DNA of 64,000 nt from Leptothoe kymatousa TAU-MAC 1615 (GCF_018739865.1 NZ_JADOER010000011.1:124001-188000), one strand, 5' to 3'. Counted from the stretch's first letter, positions 1 to 7,655 are shown. Translations and numbers: made by a program. Notes: generated by a model from the letters alone, not told the origin.

Positions 1-289
1 TGAGCAGCTGCACTTGTTCGTTCTCTCGCTGCTCTAAAATGTGTTGATAGGTTTTGACTAGAACATCGGCCAGTTCTGACTCAACGGCAGACGCTTCATC
101 ACGCGAGCGATATCCTGTGGCTAAAGCAGGCTGCAACGAAGGTTTCAAATAGGTTGCAGCCAATTCAGTAAACAGTGCCTCATCCCAAATTAAGCCTGAG
201 CTACAGGCTTCGGGAGTAACCGTTAAATTAGTCTTGGCAATGCAGCGAATAACACTACGCAAGGGATAAAAAGGACAGAGGGAATCCAT
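1..289 (-). CDS. Hypothetical protein, N-terminal part (runs off the left edge)
   Basis: An uninterrupted minus-strand frame starts at ATG 289-287 and stays open for 96 codons to the window edge. It begins MDSLCPFYPLRSVIRCIAKT. The visible part is mixed hydrophobic and charged, ends in a glutamate/glutamine-rich helix-like stretch (TYQHILEQRENEQVQ), and has no signal peptide or membrane segment. I do not recognise a family. The gene lies downstream of the LuxR-type gene at 655-1281 on the same strand but is separated from it by 365 bp, so it probably has its own promoter. The C-terminus is outside the window, so length and function are unknown. Confidence 0.6.
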   Translation of the reverse strand, partial: MDSLCPFYPLRSVIRCIAKTNLTVTPEACSSGLIWDEALFTELAATYLKPSLQPALATGYRSRDEASAVESELADVLVKTYQHILEQRENEQVQLL

Positions 290-654
290 AAACTAACCTT
301 CAGAAAACATCAAGACGCAATGAATGTAGTGCAGTATACGTCTCTATTTTTTTCTTTTCTAAACTTCTTTAGTTAGAATTCCCGCTTCTGCCAGCAAGTA
401 ATCGATGGGATCATTTATCACTATCTAGTGATTATACCCTTCTAGGTTATATGGATGGACATGGCCACCTCAAATATCTCATTAGTTGCAAACCTTACCA
501 AAAGATTGACATCTTCACGTAACTGTCCCATAGCCCTCGCTAGCTAAGCAGAGTCAAAGCTACCACTCAGCCGACACCCTCTTTCAACTCTGTTCCAGGG
601 ACGCTTACTCTCTCACTCGCATTAAATCAACACCCTCGCTAGCGAAACCAAATA
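290..654. other. Intergenic region, no gene seen
   Basis: This 365-bp stretch lies between the start of the partial left-edge gene and the stop of the LuxR-type regulator. It contains a pyrimidine-rich run near 340-360 and the palindrome TCGCTAGCGA near 633-642, close to the regulator's 3' end. I see no convincing open frame, RNA gene or strong terminator. Confidence 0.5.
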
Positions 655-1281
655 TTATAAGGAAGGAGATGCCTGTTTGCGTTTCGCGTGAATGCTACGC
701 ATATGCTTCTTAACCGTATTGGGGGTAATATCTAACTTTTTAGCAATTTGCTTATAGGTCAGCGAATTACGGTGCAACATCCACACCTGTTTCTCACGGG
801 GAGTAAACCCATATTTTTTTGCTTCTTCCAGTAAAATATGGGTTACCGCCTGTTGACGATCTTCAAGCAAAAGAATTAAATATGGCTCTTCTAAGGTATC
901 GCCTTTTAACCAGCGAGAGCGAATATGGATAATGGCTGCATTTTGGGTAACAATATCAAATTCCATCAACCAATTTTGATGGGGAAATAACAATCGGCTC
1001 TGGATCAACGACTGACAAATATGTAAAATTTCTTCTGGAATATCTCCATAGTTGTTTATACCCTGGGAATGGAAACAGCTAAGGATATCATAGGCATCAT
1101 CGCTAGCATAAACCAGATTTTGTTGAGTAGTGAATACTAAAATACCATTCAGACATTCTCTAATCCAATCTAAATTAATAGCATTTTGTTCCTCAGACAA
1201 AAGCATTTGACAAGAGTTTTTTTGTTTACCGTTTCGATCTGTGTGCTGAAAATTTGAACTATTAGAAGAAACCGTCATCAT
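655..1281 (-). CDS. PAS-like/LuxR-family transcriptional regulator (paralogue 1)
   Basis: 208-residue DNA-binding regulator. Residues about 45-145 resemble a PAS sensor domain (GILVFTTQQNLVYAS start). Residues 158-202 form a LuxR/GerE helix-turn-helix (TPREKQVWMLHR, then YKQIAKKLDITPNTVKKHM). There is no receiver domain, so the PAS-like part may sense a ligand or partner; that is inferred. The start has two consecutive ATG codons, preceded by a GGGGG run that may act as ribosome binding site. It is clearly paralogous to the regulator at 6193-6855: the PHQNWL, LEDRQQA and EVWMLHRN-type blocks recur. The two genes bracket the accessory locus, so each may control genes between them. Confidence 0.85.
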   Translation of the reverse strand: MMTVSSNSSNFQHTDRNGKQKNSCQMLLSEEQNAINLDWIRECLNGILVFTTQQNLVYASDDAYDILSCFHSQGINNYGDIPEEILHICQSLIQSRLLFPHQNWLMEFDIVTQNAAIIHIRSRWLKGDTLEEPYLILLLEDRQQAVTHILLEEAKKYGFTPREKQVWMLHRNSLTYKQIAKKLDITPNTVKKHMRSIHAKRKQASPSL

Positions 1282-1366
1282 TACTGCCCCCTTGTAAGTG
1301 TTTTCCTATAAATACTTCGAAAAAATTCTGCTTAAAGCACCTTATATAAAGGTTCCAACCTGTAGA

Positions 1367-1382
1367 ATTAAGGGGTACACCT
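1367..1382. promoter_or_regulatory. Candidate GGGTAC-type motif upstream of regulator 1
   Basis: AATTAAGGGGTACACC lies about 85 bp upstream of the LuxR-type gene. Similar blocks occur at 5048-5063 (CCCCTCAAGGGATACC), 5314-5333 (CCTCCCCAGGGTACTTTTAG) and 7114-7135 (core ACCCCCAAGGGTACTAT). The shared core is roughly CCCCAAGGGTACT. All four are in intergenic DNA of this locus. A role as operator is inference from position and recurrence only. Confidence 0.3.
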
Positions 1383-1399
1383 ACAAGTCAGCAATCAGC

Positions 1400-2053
1400 T
1401 CAAAGAATCTCTCTCATCTCTAGAAAATTGACATATTCTGCTTCCATCATCTCGCGAAAGGAAGGATAGCGATCTGCACCTGGCAACCAATCGCCAAAGA
1501 ACCAAGCCTCCCATTCACCTTCATCGTTGCGAACCTGAGGATTGAGCAGATAAATCGTTGATTCACCTTTATCACTAATTTCTAAGGCTGTTTTTAGATA
1601 TTCATAGCGCACTTTACGACAATCTTGAGCTTCTCCGTACAACAAATAGTCTGCGTCATCAATAGGCGTAGGATGACATCTATCAAAATTGTAATGTAAT
1701 CGATTGATTGATTTTAGTTGTTTGTTAATAAAGGCTTCAATCCATGTTTGATGTCTTGAAAAAAACCAATCAATTTGTTCCACCGACCACACTCGATAGA
1801 TAAATGGGGTCATTTGACGCCAGCCATTGCTGACCTTTAAAAAATCTCGATAGGAAGGGGGTAAGCGTATACGTAATCGAGACTCCGCTTGCCTAATTTG
1901 TTCTTCAGTCGCACCAGGGTATCCCAACCACCCAGACTCCAGAACATCATGGGGTATCTGATCAATATTACTGGCAGACTCAATGAATTCTCGGCTCCAT
2001 TTTTCAAGAAACATCTGCCACTCAAACATTCTTAGGCGAGTAATAATATTCAT
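1400..2053 (-). CDS. SUKH (SMI1/KNR4) domain protein B
   Basis: 217 residues. The segment from about residue 40 carries the SUKH signature GYPGATEEQIRQAESRLRIR followed by LPPSYRDFLKVSNGW, typical of the SMI1/KNR4 fold. Bacterial SUKH proteins are best known as immunity proteins against polymorphic toxins, though some have other roles. It is a close paralogue of the next gene upstream (2099-2875): both contain GYPGATEEQ, LPPSYR.FLKVSNGW, WEAWF..DWLPGADRYPSF and a late MEAE block, so they arose by tandem duplication. The 45-bp spacing suggests co-transcription. No toxin gene is visible in the window. Confidence 0.85.
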   Translation of the reverse strand: MNIITRLRMFEWQMFLEKWSREFIESASNIDQIPHDVLESGWLGYPGATEEQIRQAESRLRIRLPPSYRDFLKVSNGWRQMTPFIYRVWSVEQIDWFFSRHQTWIEAFINKQLKSINRLHYNFDRCHPTPIDDADYLLYGEAQDCRKVRYEYLKTALEISDKGESTIYLLNPQVRNDEGEWEAWFFGDWLPGADRYPSFREMMEAEYVNFLEMREIL

Positions 2054-2098
2054 CTTCGAAGGTTTGTTAAATATGTTTCAATATCGACAGTCCAGATC

Positions 2099-2875
2099 TC
2101 AGCAGGAGTACACTACCTGCTCTACCCGTTCTATAATCCATTGACAAAGTCTTTCAATTTCTATCCCTGGCCATAGATGGCAGCTAACCTGCCATCGCGG
2201 CTGCACATCGGTATTTGATACTACGGATAATTCTATGGAGGTGTCTGGTGGAGTAAATTCCTGACGAAGTTCTTGGGAATTTCTACATTCTGCTTCCATC
2301 AGGGCTTGAAATGAGGGATATCGGTCAGCACCGGGTAACCAATCCGCTAAAAACCAAGCCTCCCACTCACCGTCTTCGGTAACCACTTCAGGGTTAAGTA
2401 GATAAATAGCGGCATCGTTAACGGCGCTGATAGCTAAGGTTTTCTGGAGATACTCCATTCTGAGATGGCGACAATCCTGGGGAGCACCATAGGTAAAATA
2501 GTCTTGGTCAGAAACATAACCTATCGTAGTAGCCCCATGGGTTCCCCAGAAAGAGTTGCTACGATATCGTTGGATCCAACGATTCAGCCAGTCTGGATAT
2601 TGTGTAGCAAACCAAGTGATATCTACAGACGACCCCAGGTCCTGAATAAAGGGTGTAGTTTCTTGCCAACCGTTACTCACTTTCAAAAAGGCCCGATAGG
2701 AAGGGGGTAATTTTTGACCGAGCCGAGCCTCAGCAGCTTGTAGTTGCTCTTCGGTAGCGCCAGGATACCCCAACCAAGCCTGTGGTTGTTGACTATCCTG
2801 CGGCTGAATGTGTTTACTTCGCAGGATGTCTTGACTCCAACGAGTCAAAAAACCTAACCAATTAAATGAACTCAT
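2099..2875 (-). CDS. SUKH (SMI1/KNR4) domain protein A
   Basis: 258 residues, with the SUKH block WLGYPGATEEQLQAAEARLG, then LPPSYRAFLKVSNGW, near residues 34-75 and a conserved WEAWFLADWLPGADRYPSF near 170-190. A C-terminal extension of about 40 residues (from EFTPPDTS on) is absent from the neighbouring paralogue. It starts 15 bp after the helix-hairpin-helix gene stops and is followed 45 bp later by its paralogue, so the three genes look like one operon. The SUKH fold usually mediates protein-protein contact. The partner here is unknown; no signal peptide is visible, so the protein is probably cytosolic. Confidence 0.85.
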   Translation of the reverse strand: MSSFNWLGFLTRWSQDILRSKHIQPQDSQQPQAWLGYPGATEEQLQAAEARLGQKLPPSYRAFLKVSNGWQETTPFIQDLGSSVDITWFATQYPDWLNRWIQRYRSNSFWGTHGATTIGYVSDQDYFTYGAPQDCRHLRMEYLQKTLAISAVNDAAIYLLNPEVVTEDGEWEAWFLADWLPGADRYPSFQALMEAECRNSQELRQEFTPPDTSIELSVVSNTDVQPRWQVSCHLWPGIEIERLCQWIIERVEQVVYSC

Positions 2876-2890
2876 GATATTCGGTGTAGG

Positions 2891-3886
2891 TTAGACAACC
2901 TGTAGAATGGGAACTTCTAAAAATGTTGGCAAGGCTTGGGCACCTTCCAAATTGAGAAAAACTTGTAGGCGATACAGCCCTTTCTTTAAGCGGGTAGTCG
3001 GTAAATACGCCGTATAGGAGGAATCTTGGGGATATAATCTTGTTTTTGGAGTCTCTCCTAGGGGAATAATGTCTCCACTTTTAATGCTGCGAGCGTAGCA
3101 TTCTACGTTATAGGACAGGACTTGCGTTAGCTGATCTAACGCATCTTGCGGCTGAATACCAAACTGTAGTGCGACCGAAAAAGGTCGATTGCCTTCCAAC
3201 GGCGCGGGAAACAACTTATTAGGCTTGTGTAAGCCCATGGCAGCTCCGGTCGCCGCAGGCTGTAGAAGATATAGTTCTTCAATAATGGGAATCACGAGAT
3301 GATCAATATTTTCTGGATCGATCACATCCGCATTCATTGGCGGATGATTGCCCCCGATGGAAGCAGGAGGAATATGCTCGGACACTTGGGTGCGCAACCA
3401 TGCCTGCAAGTCAGCAGAACCTAACCCAGCCCAGCTTTCCTCTTCATCGGTAGCAACATGACGGACCAGCGTACGGTACTGGACATGTTCGTTATCATCA
3501 ATGCGGGCCTGAAATTCCACCGTAAACGCGGCAACAGTTTGCCAAAGTTCTGGAGACTGGTTCAACGGCGCTACTAATTCATCATGTTCGTTCAAGTCAG
3601 CAGCATCCTTTTGTCCAGATGTTGTGGCCATACCCGCTGAGGTCAGCAAAACCTGGGCCTGGGCGATCCAGCGCTCCACTTCACTCAGCTGGGCAACATG
3701 CCCCTGGGTATCTAATTGGCGTTGCAAGTCCTGGGCTATGGCCGCCGCCAGTTCCTGTAGTGTATGAATGCCAATGCCCTGAAGCCAAAGGTGTTTAACC
3801 TTGCCAATGCCTTCGACTAAGGTTAAATCGTCTAAATCTAGACCATTGGTTTTAGCTTGATGTTTTCGATGCGATGAATCTGTCAT
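2891..3886 (-). CDS. Helix-hairpin-helix N-terminal protein with C-terminal beta-rich domain
   Basis: 331 residues, no named function. Residues about 16-50 (LDDLTLVEGIGKVKHLWLQG) resemble a helix-hairpin-helix/DUF4332-like element, which in other proteins binds DNA or other proteins. Residues about 110-170 contain a charged beta-rich block (FTVEFQARI ... YRTLVRHVA). Residues about 228-331 (PFSVALQFGI ... VECYARSI ... GLYRLQVFLNL ... VPILQVV) have the same strand pattern as the proteins at 4338-4904 and 5507-6016, which I read as one shared domain. It is first in a tight row with the two SUKH genes. Position suggests an adaptor role, but that is speculation. Confidence 0.7.
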   Translation of the reverse strand: MTDSSHRKHQAKTNGLDLDDLTLVEGIGKVKHLWLQGIGIHTLQELAAAIAQDLQRQLDTQGHVAQLSEVERWIAQAQVLLTSAGMATTSGQKDAADLNEHDELVAPLNQSPELWQTVAAFTVEFQARIDDNEHVQYRTLVRHVATDEEESWAGLGSADLQAWLRTQVSEHIPPASIGGNHPPMNADVIDPENIDHLVIPIIEELYLLQPAATGAAMGLHKPNKLFPAPLEGNRPFSVALQFGIQPQDALDQLTQVLSYNVECYARSIKSGDIIPLGETPKTRLYPQDSSYTAYLPTTRLKKGLYRLQVFLNLEGAQALPTFLEVPILQVV

Positions 3887-3983
3887 GACCCATTTCCTTC
3901 CGAAGGTTTAAATAGTGGTTGAAAGCACGTTATCGAAGGCTTAGGAGCCACTCCCTTAACCGCAGAACGACATCAACCCCCAA

Positions 3984-4077
3984 CAGGGCATAGGGATATA
4001 ACCAGTGATGGACACCCGTTCCATTCAGACCAGGGCATAGGGATATAACTAGTGATGGACACCCGTTCCATTCAGAC
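3984..4077. repeat. Tandem duplication of a 47-bp unit
   Basis: Two head-to-tail copies, 3984-4030 and 4031-4077, differ at one base (ATAACCAGT versus ATAACTAGT). They lie in the 451-bp region 3887-4337 between the helix-hairpin-helix gene and the 188-codon gene, just upstream of the former. Otherwise this gap holds only the hairpin at 4189-4236. The near identity points to a recent slippage duplication. Confidence 0.9.
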
Positions 4078-4188
4078 TGTTGTTTTACGATTGCTAATTG
4101 AGGAGATAGTTAATTGAGGCGTTGCTGATCCTTAGAAAGATGATGTCTGAGGTCAACAAAAAATTACACCCCGATGACAACCATGACC

Positions 4189-4236
4189 AAAAATAAGCTG
4201 GAATCCTTGGATTACAAGTCATCACAGCTTATTTTT
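4189..4236 (-). terminator. Hairpin with A/T-flanked arms, likely terminator of the 188-residue gene
   Basis: Perfect 12-bp inverted repeat AAAAATAAGCTG (4189-4200) and CAGCTTATTTTT (4225-4236) with a 24-base loop. It lies about 100 bp beyond the stop of the minus-strand gene at 4338, and either strand would end in a U run. The long loop is less usual for an intrinsic terminator. Confidence 0.55.
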
Positions 4237-4337
4237 AGGCTTATCAATACATACTGGTGGCTCTAACCTAGTAGATAACGCTTCTAGCTGAGTAAATCTG
4301 AAAGTGGTCCAAATCTACACAGCTAGCGAGTCGTATC

Positions 4338-4904
4338 TTAGGCGTCGTAAACCTGCATCAAAACACCTGCTACATACCCTGCACCAAGGAGGCAAGGTGC
4401 ACAAGGATGATCGGACATTTCGATGTTGGCAACAGCTGCGATCGCATAGAAACCAGGAGTCATACCAGCGACTTTAGGTGTACCGGCCCACTCGATTTCG
4501 TACTCGAATTCACCTTTCTGAGTAGTGATAGAGCTGGAAACATCAACTTCAGTGGCATTACCACCACAGCCTTCGATGCAGAAGTTAATCTTTACATCAA
4601 TGCCGAGGCAAAGCAGCAAGCGAGTCAGCGGAGTATTGTTGAAACGAATTTTAGTCTTTAGCTTAAAGACTTCGCCATCTTCAACGATTTGCGCCTTATT
4701 AGCAGGGGAAACCTGACCAGGCAGGGTGGGAGATGCGACAGAAGCCGCAACCTGCAAATCATAAAGTTCAAACTCAACAGGGCCTAGAATATTTCTAGAA
4801 TATGTTTCAGTCGCCGTATACTCGTGCTTCAATTGCTCAGACTGAGGTCTAGCAGCTACCGGAGAAGAACCAATGGGAGCACCACCAGGGATTGTAACAG
4901 ACAT
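4338..4904 (-). CDS. Conserved-looking protein of unknown function, beta-rich domain
   Basis: 188 residues. The first 20 residues are Gly/Pro/Ser-rich (MSVTIPGGAPIGSS) without a signal peptide. From residue about 40 the protein alternates beta-strand-like segments and loops (FELYDLQVAAS, FKLKTKIRF, DVKINFCIEGCGG, FEYEIEW, GFYAIAAVAN, VLMQVYDA). Six cysteines occur, including HPCAPC near the C-terminus. The last two thirds follow the pattern of the 169-residue protein at 5507-6016 and the C-terminus of the protein at 2891-3886. A purine-rich AAGAGGAAAA sits before the ATG. About 600 bp of intergenic DNA precedes it and a hairpin follows, so it is probably its own transcription unit. No function assigned. 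Confidence 0.75.
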   Translation of the reverse strand: MSVTIPGGAPIGSSPVAARPQSEQLKHEYTATETYSRNILGPVEFELYDLQVAASVASPTLPGQVSPANKAQIVEDGEVFKLKTKIRFNNTPLTRLLLCLGIDVKINFCIEGCGGNATEVDVSSSITTQKGEFEYEIEWAGTPKVAGMTPGFYAIAAVANIEMSDHPCAPCLLGAGYVAGVLMQVYDA

Positions 4905-5506
4905 AACGTTTTCCTCTTGATTTAGTTAGTTAATAGCAATAGGGAAGAGAATCTCAATAACACATCTGACAACGGCGCTATCCTTAAGATTCTGTTCTCT
5001 CGCTTGCTACGCCTCCATAATGGCTGAGCATTTTTGATTTGAGAATTCCCCTCAAGGGATACCCCAAGACCATGACTCCCAGACAGAAATAGCGTTGCTA
5101 CATTTTTGGAGTATGACCAATAAATATAGTGAAATAACGACTATTCAGCTCCATATCCCGAACAGACATGCCCATCCAGGATCAACCTATTGAGGGGCAT
5201 ATCCCATGGACTTCAAATCGAAAAGCAGGAAACCGTAAGCCATCCCCAACGCTTGCTATGTATCCGCTTAAGGGTTTATACGTAGTGATACTTTTACTAC
5301 AGCGACCCAGGTACCTCCCCAGGGTACTTTTAGCGATAAAATTGACCTGATTTTCCCAAAAGTTCTGATTCACATTCCGTAAACAAACCGGCGTTACTGA
5401 AGGCCGCAGCGGCCTCTGGAATATACGACTCCGAAGGTGTTGCACCTATTACTCTATGCTTTGTAGTAGCAATGGCGAAGGCAGCTTATTCCAAAAATCT
5501 TGAACA
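4905..5506. other. Long divergent intergenic region
   Basis: 602 bp separate two divergently transcribed small genes (4338-4904 minus and 5507-6016 plus). It contains two copies of the GGGTAC-like motif (5048-5063 and 5314-5333). Short open frames here lack ribosome binding sites and resemble nothing I know. It most likely carries promoters for both genes. Confidence 0.5.
5314..5333. promoter_or_regulatory. Candidate GGGTAC-type motif between the divergent small genes
   Basis: CCTCCCCAGGGTACTTTTAG, about 175 bp before the plus-strand small gene. It matches the block at 7114-7135 (CCCC-AGGGTACT core) and has a weaker relative at 5048-5063. Proposed as a binding site for one of the two flanking LuxR-type regulators; this is inference. 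Confidence 0.3.
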
Positions 5507-6016
5507 ATGAGTAGCGTTAATATCCCCAGTCTTCCAATTACCTGTAAAGTGTATGGACTGAGTGTAGGGGCAACACCTGCGGACAGCCCAGCAGCCCAGG
5601 CAATTGTGCCCTATGACGCTCCTTTTTCAGTGCAAATCACCCTGGCGTTCGAAGCAACCAACGCCATTGCTCTACTGGCCCTTGCCCCCACCATTCAAGT
5701 AGATTTTTACATGAAGCCGCTACAGGCAGGCGCAACCATCGATTTGGGGACCAGCACCCTCATCGCCGACAGCCAACAAAGCCTCTACACCCTACAGCTG
5801 GCTCTAACCCCACCAGCAGAACTCAACCTCACCACTGATAAGGTCTACCACTTGGGAGCCGTGGTGCGGGTGGGCGCCCCAGCACACCCCGCTTTGCTAT
5901 GTGGCGTACTCGAAGCAGAGCACCCCCTGCAGATTTATACGCCCAGGGCATCGGTCCAGACCGATAACACCTCTATAAAAGCGGCTAAAAAACGCGCCTC
6001 GAAAACTAAGAAATAA
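5507..6016 (+). CDS. Protein of unknown function, beta-rich domain with basic tail
   Basis: 169 residues, no recognised family. A beta-rich body (ITCKVYGLSV, APFSVQITLAFE, IQVDFYMKPL, YTLQLAL, YHLGAVVRVGAPAHPALLCG, HPLQIY) is followed by a lysine/arginine-rich tail (KAAKKRASKTKK) that could bind nucleic acid or an acidic partner. The strand order and several positions (PFSV, FY, YTL, VL..PLQIY) match the C-terminus of the protein at 2891-3886 and, more loosely, the divergent neighbour at 4338-4904. There is no signal peptide. It is followed by a GC-rich hairpin at 6048-6079. Confidence 0.75.
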   Translation: MSSVNIPSLPITCKVYGLSVGATPADSPAAQAIVPYDAPFSVQITLAFEATNAIALLALAPTIQVDFYMKPLQAGATIDLGTSTLIADSQQSLYTLQLALTPPAELNLTTDKVYHLGAVVRVGAPAHPALLCGVLEAEHPLQIYTPRASVQTDNTSIKAAKKRASKTKK

Positions 6017-6047
6017 GCTGCGGCCAAGAGACCACCTGCAAATAAAC

Positions 6048-6079
6048 AGCTCGCCCCGCATCTAGGTGCGGGACGAGCT
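6048..6079 (+). terminator. GC-rich hairpin after the small-protein gene
   Basis: Arms AGCTCGCCCCGCA (6048-6060) and TGCGGGACGAGCT (6067-6079) pair at 12 of 13 positions around a 6-base loop, 31 bp past the stop. There is no U tract, so termination by this hairpin alone is uncertain. Confidence 0.45.
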
Positions 6080-6192
6080 ATGAAGGCGAACAGTTACAGA
6101 AATACCGCCCATCCTTGGGGCTGCTGGCATTAGCCAAAAGTGCTCCCACCGGCTAAACGCGAAGGTTCACCCCAGAACAAGCAAACGCCCGC

Positions 6193-6855
6193 TTAAAACG
6201 CATAGCTGGGAGAAAACTCTGGCATATCTAGCGCAGAGTATTTTTTCTTAGAGTGGATATTTTTCATATGCTTTTTGACCGTATGGGCCGTAATCCCCAA
6301 TTCCACCGCTATCTGTTTATAGGTTAAATCGTTACGATGCAACATCCAGACTTCTTTTTCCCGTGACGTCAGGCCATATTGCTGCGCTTCTTCCATCACA
6401 ATATTGGCCAGGGCCTGCTGACGATCTTCTAGCAGCAGCAAGAGACAGGGACAGTTAATTAAATTTGTTGTTAGCCAGCGGGCACGAATATGTAAAATTG
6501 CCCCTTCTTGGGTAACAATATCTAACTCAACCAACCAATTTTGATGGGGAAACTGACTGCGGCTACGTGTCAAGGAATGACAGATGTGGGAAATTTCGGC
6601 AGGAATGGATAAGAGTTCAGCCTGCTCACGACAAAGGCGATAGAGAATAGAATCGGCATTTTCATTGGCATAAATTAGATCGCCCTGTTCTGAAAAAACT
6701 AATATGCCATCCAAAAATTCTTGATGTAGTTCTGCTAAGAACTGGGTTGTTTGGTTATTTTCATCACACTCTTTCTGACCAAAGTCACCGGATATGGAAG
6801 AGAGTTTTTGCAGGTTCTGAAAATTGGTTTTAATAGCAGGCGATTTCATAAGCAT
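6193..6855 (-). CDS. PAS-like/LuxR-family transcriptional regulator (paralogue 2)
   Basis: 220 residues with the same architecture as the regulator at 655-1281: a PAS-like domain (about 50-155, GILVFSEQGDLIYANENADS) and a C-terminal LuxR helix-turn-helix (about 166-210, TSREKEVWMLHRN, ITAHTVKKHMKNIH). There is no phosphoacceptor receiver domain. It is oriented toward the plus-strand small gene at 5507-6016 (convergent). Nearly 800 bp of gene-free DNA lies upstream, with a GGGTAC-type motif at 7114-7135. Conservation between the paralogues spans the whole protein, so they may sense related signals or heterodimerise; this is inferred. Confidence 0.85.
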   Translation of the reverse strand: MLMKSPAIKTNFQNLQKLSSISGDFGQKECDENNQTTQFLAELHQEFLDGILVFSEQGDLIYANENADSILYRLCREQAELLSIPAEISHICHSLTRSRSQFPHQNWLVELDIVTQEGAILHIRARWLTTNLINCPCLLLLLEDRQQALANIVMEEAQQYGLTSREKEVWMLHRNDLTYKQIAVELGITAHTVKKHMKNIHSKKKYSALDMPEFSPSYAF

Positions 6856-7113
6856 GGATGGGGCTGATGGCTAATGGCTTCTCCTGGAAACTAGATAGAG
6901 TGGCTATTCACGACAATACAGCTGAGATTTCCTCAACTGCACACCATAAAATTCGAGTTCATAAGAGGCATGGTATTGTGTCCCATCAACTCTCTGCCAC
7001 ATTATCTATTCACGATGTCAAACGAATGCGATCGCAATTATCCTAACGTCAGGAACGGTTACAGATCTCCGTTAGATACCTTCAATAGTGCCTATCACCG
7101 GATTTTTTTACTA

Positions 7114-7135
7114 TTACCCCCAAGGGTACTATTGG
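7114..7135. promoter_or_regulatory. Candidate GGGTAC-type motif upstream of regulator 2
   Basis: The block centred on ACCCCCAAGGGTACTAT lies about 260 bp upstream of the minus-strand LuxR-type gene. It shares its core with 5314-5333 and, less well, with 1367-1382 and 5048-5063. The distance from the gene is long, so a direct promoter role is uncertain. Confidence 0.28.
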
Positions 7136-7480
7136 CCTCTAAAAGAAGACAATACAGGCCTTTCACCCCTGCCATAGCAGGCCTTAGCGCCCCAGGGAGC
7201 GATCCATCAACAACATCCACCCCTACCAAACCATAAACAAAGTACCTTTGCACACTAAAACAAGGACAAAACAATATCCATCAACAGTTTTCGCCCTAGG
7301 GGGAACAGGCAACAAATACTACACATCAAGGCACACAAGGTTTAATCCGTTGGCATACAATCCTAGGTAGGATGCCCTTCGATGCCGATCCAAAATTCTG
7401 ACTGTTCGCAACCGATATCCTAGAACATCCACAAGGGAGCGCCCCTACAGGATTGCCCAGTTTGTAATCGGACTGACTAA

Positions 7481-7524
7481 GTTTGCCAGACGTGCCATGC
7501 GCCTGCCCGGCACGTCTGGCAAAC
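7481..7524. repeat. Perfect 16-bp inverted repeat
   Basis: GTTTGCCAGACGTGCC (7481-7496) and GGCACGTCTGGCAAAC (7509-7524) are perfect reverse complements around a 12-base spacer. No U run follows on either side. It could be a small transposable repeat, an RNA hairpin or a protein-binding site. It lies 30 bp past the proposed rpmA terminator. Confidence 0.85.
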
Positions 7525-7553
7525 TAAAATTATTTCGAAAATTAGGCACCCAC

Positions 7554-7599
7554 AAAAATAAAAGCGCTGCGGCCCGATAGCCCCAACGCCTTTATTTTT
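7554..7599 (-). terminator. Terminator of the rplU-rpmA operon
   Basis: Read on the minus strand, AAAAATAAAGGCG (7599-7587) pairs with CGCTTTTATTTTT (7566-7554), with one extra base pair of slack, and ends in a U-rich run. It lies about 57 bp after the rpmA stop. Confidence 0.65.
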
Positions 7600-7655
7600 A
7601 TGGAAAGTGATAGATGGGCTGAAGGCGCTTATATCAAAAACGACCTAGCCCACAA

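Larger units (their letters stand above)
6856..7553. other. Long intergenic region upstream of regulator 2
   Basis: About 700 bp without a convincing gene. It holds the GGGTAC-type motif (7114-7135), a HIP1 octamer (7028-7035) and the perfect inverted repeat at 7481-7524. Short open frames near 6858-7236 lack ribosome binding sites and protein-like composition. Confidence 0.5.

Noticed and set aside
3984-4077. CRISPR array
   Set aside because: Only two adjacent copies with no spacer between them and no cas gene in the window.
5168-5445. Short open frames on both strands between the divergent small genes
   Set aside because: No ribosome binding sites, no protein-like composition, and they lie in a region better explained as promoters.
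6858-7236. Plus-strand frames of 62 and 88 codons upstream of regulator 2
   Set aside because: They overlap in different frames, lack ribosome binding sites and match nothing; likely chance.
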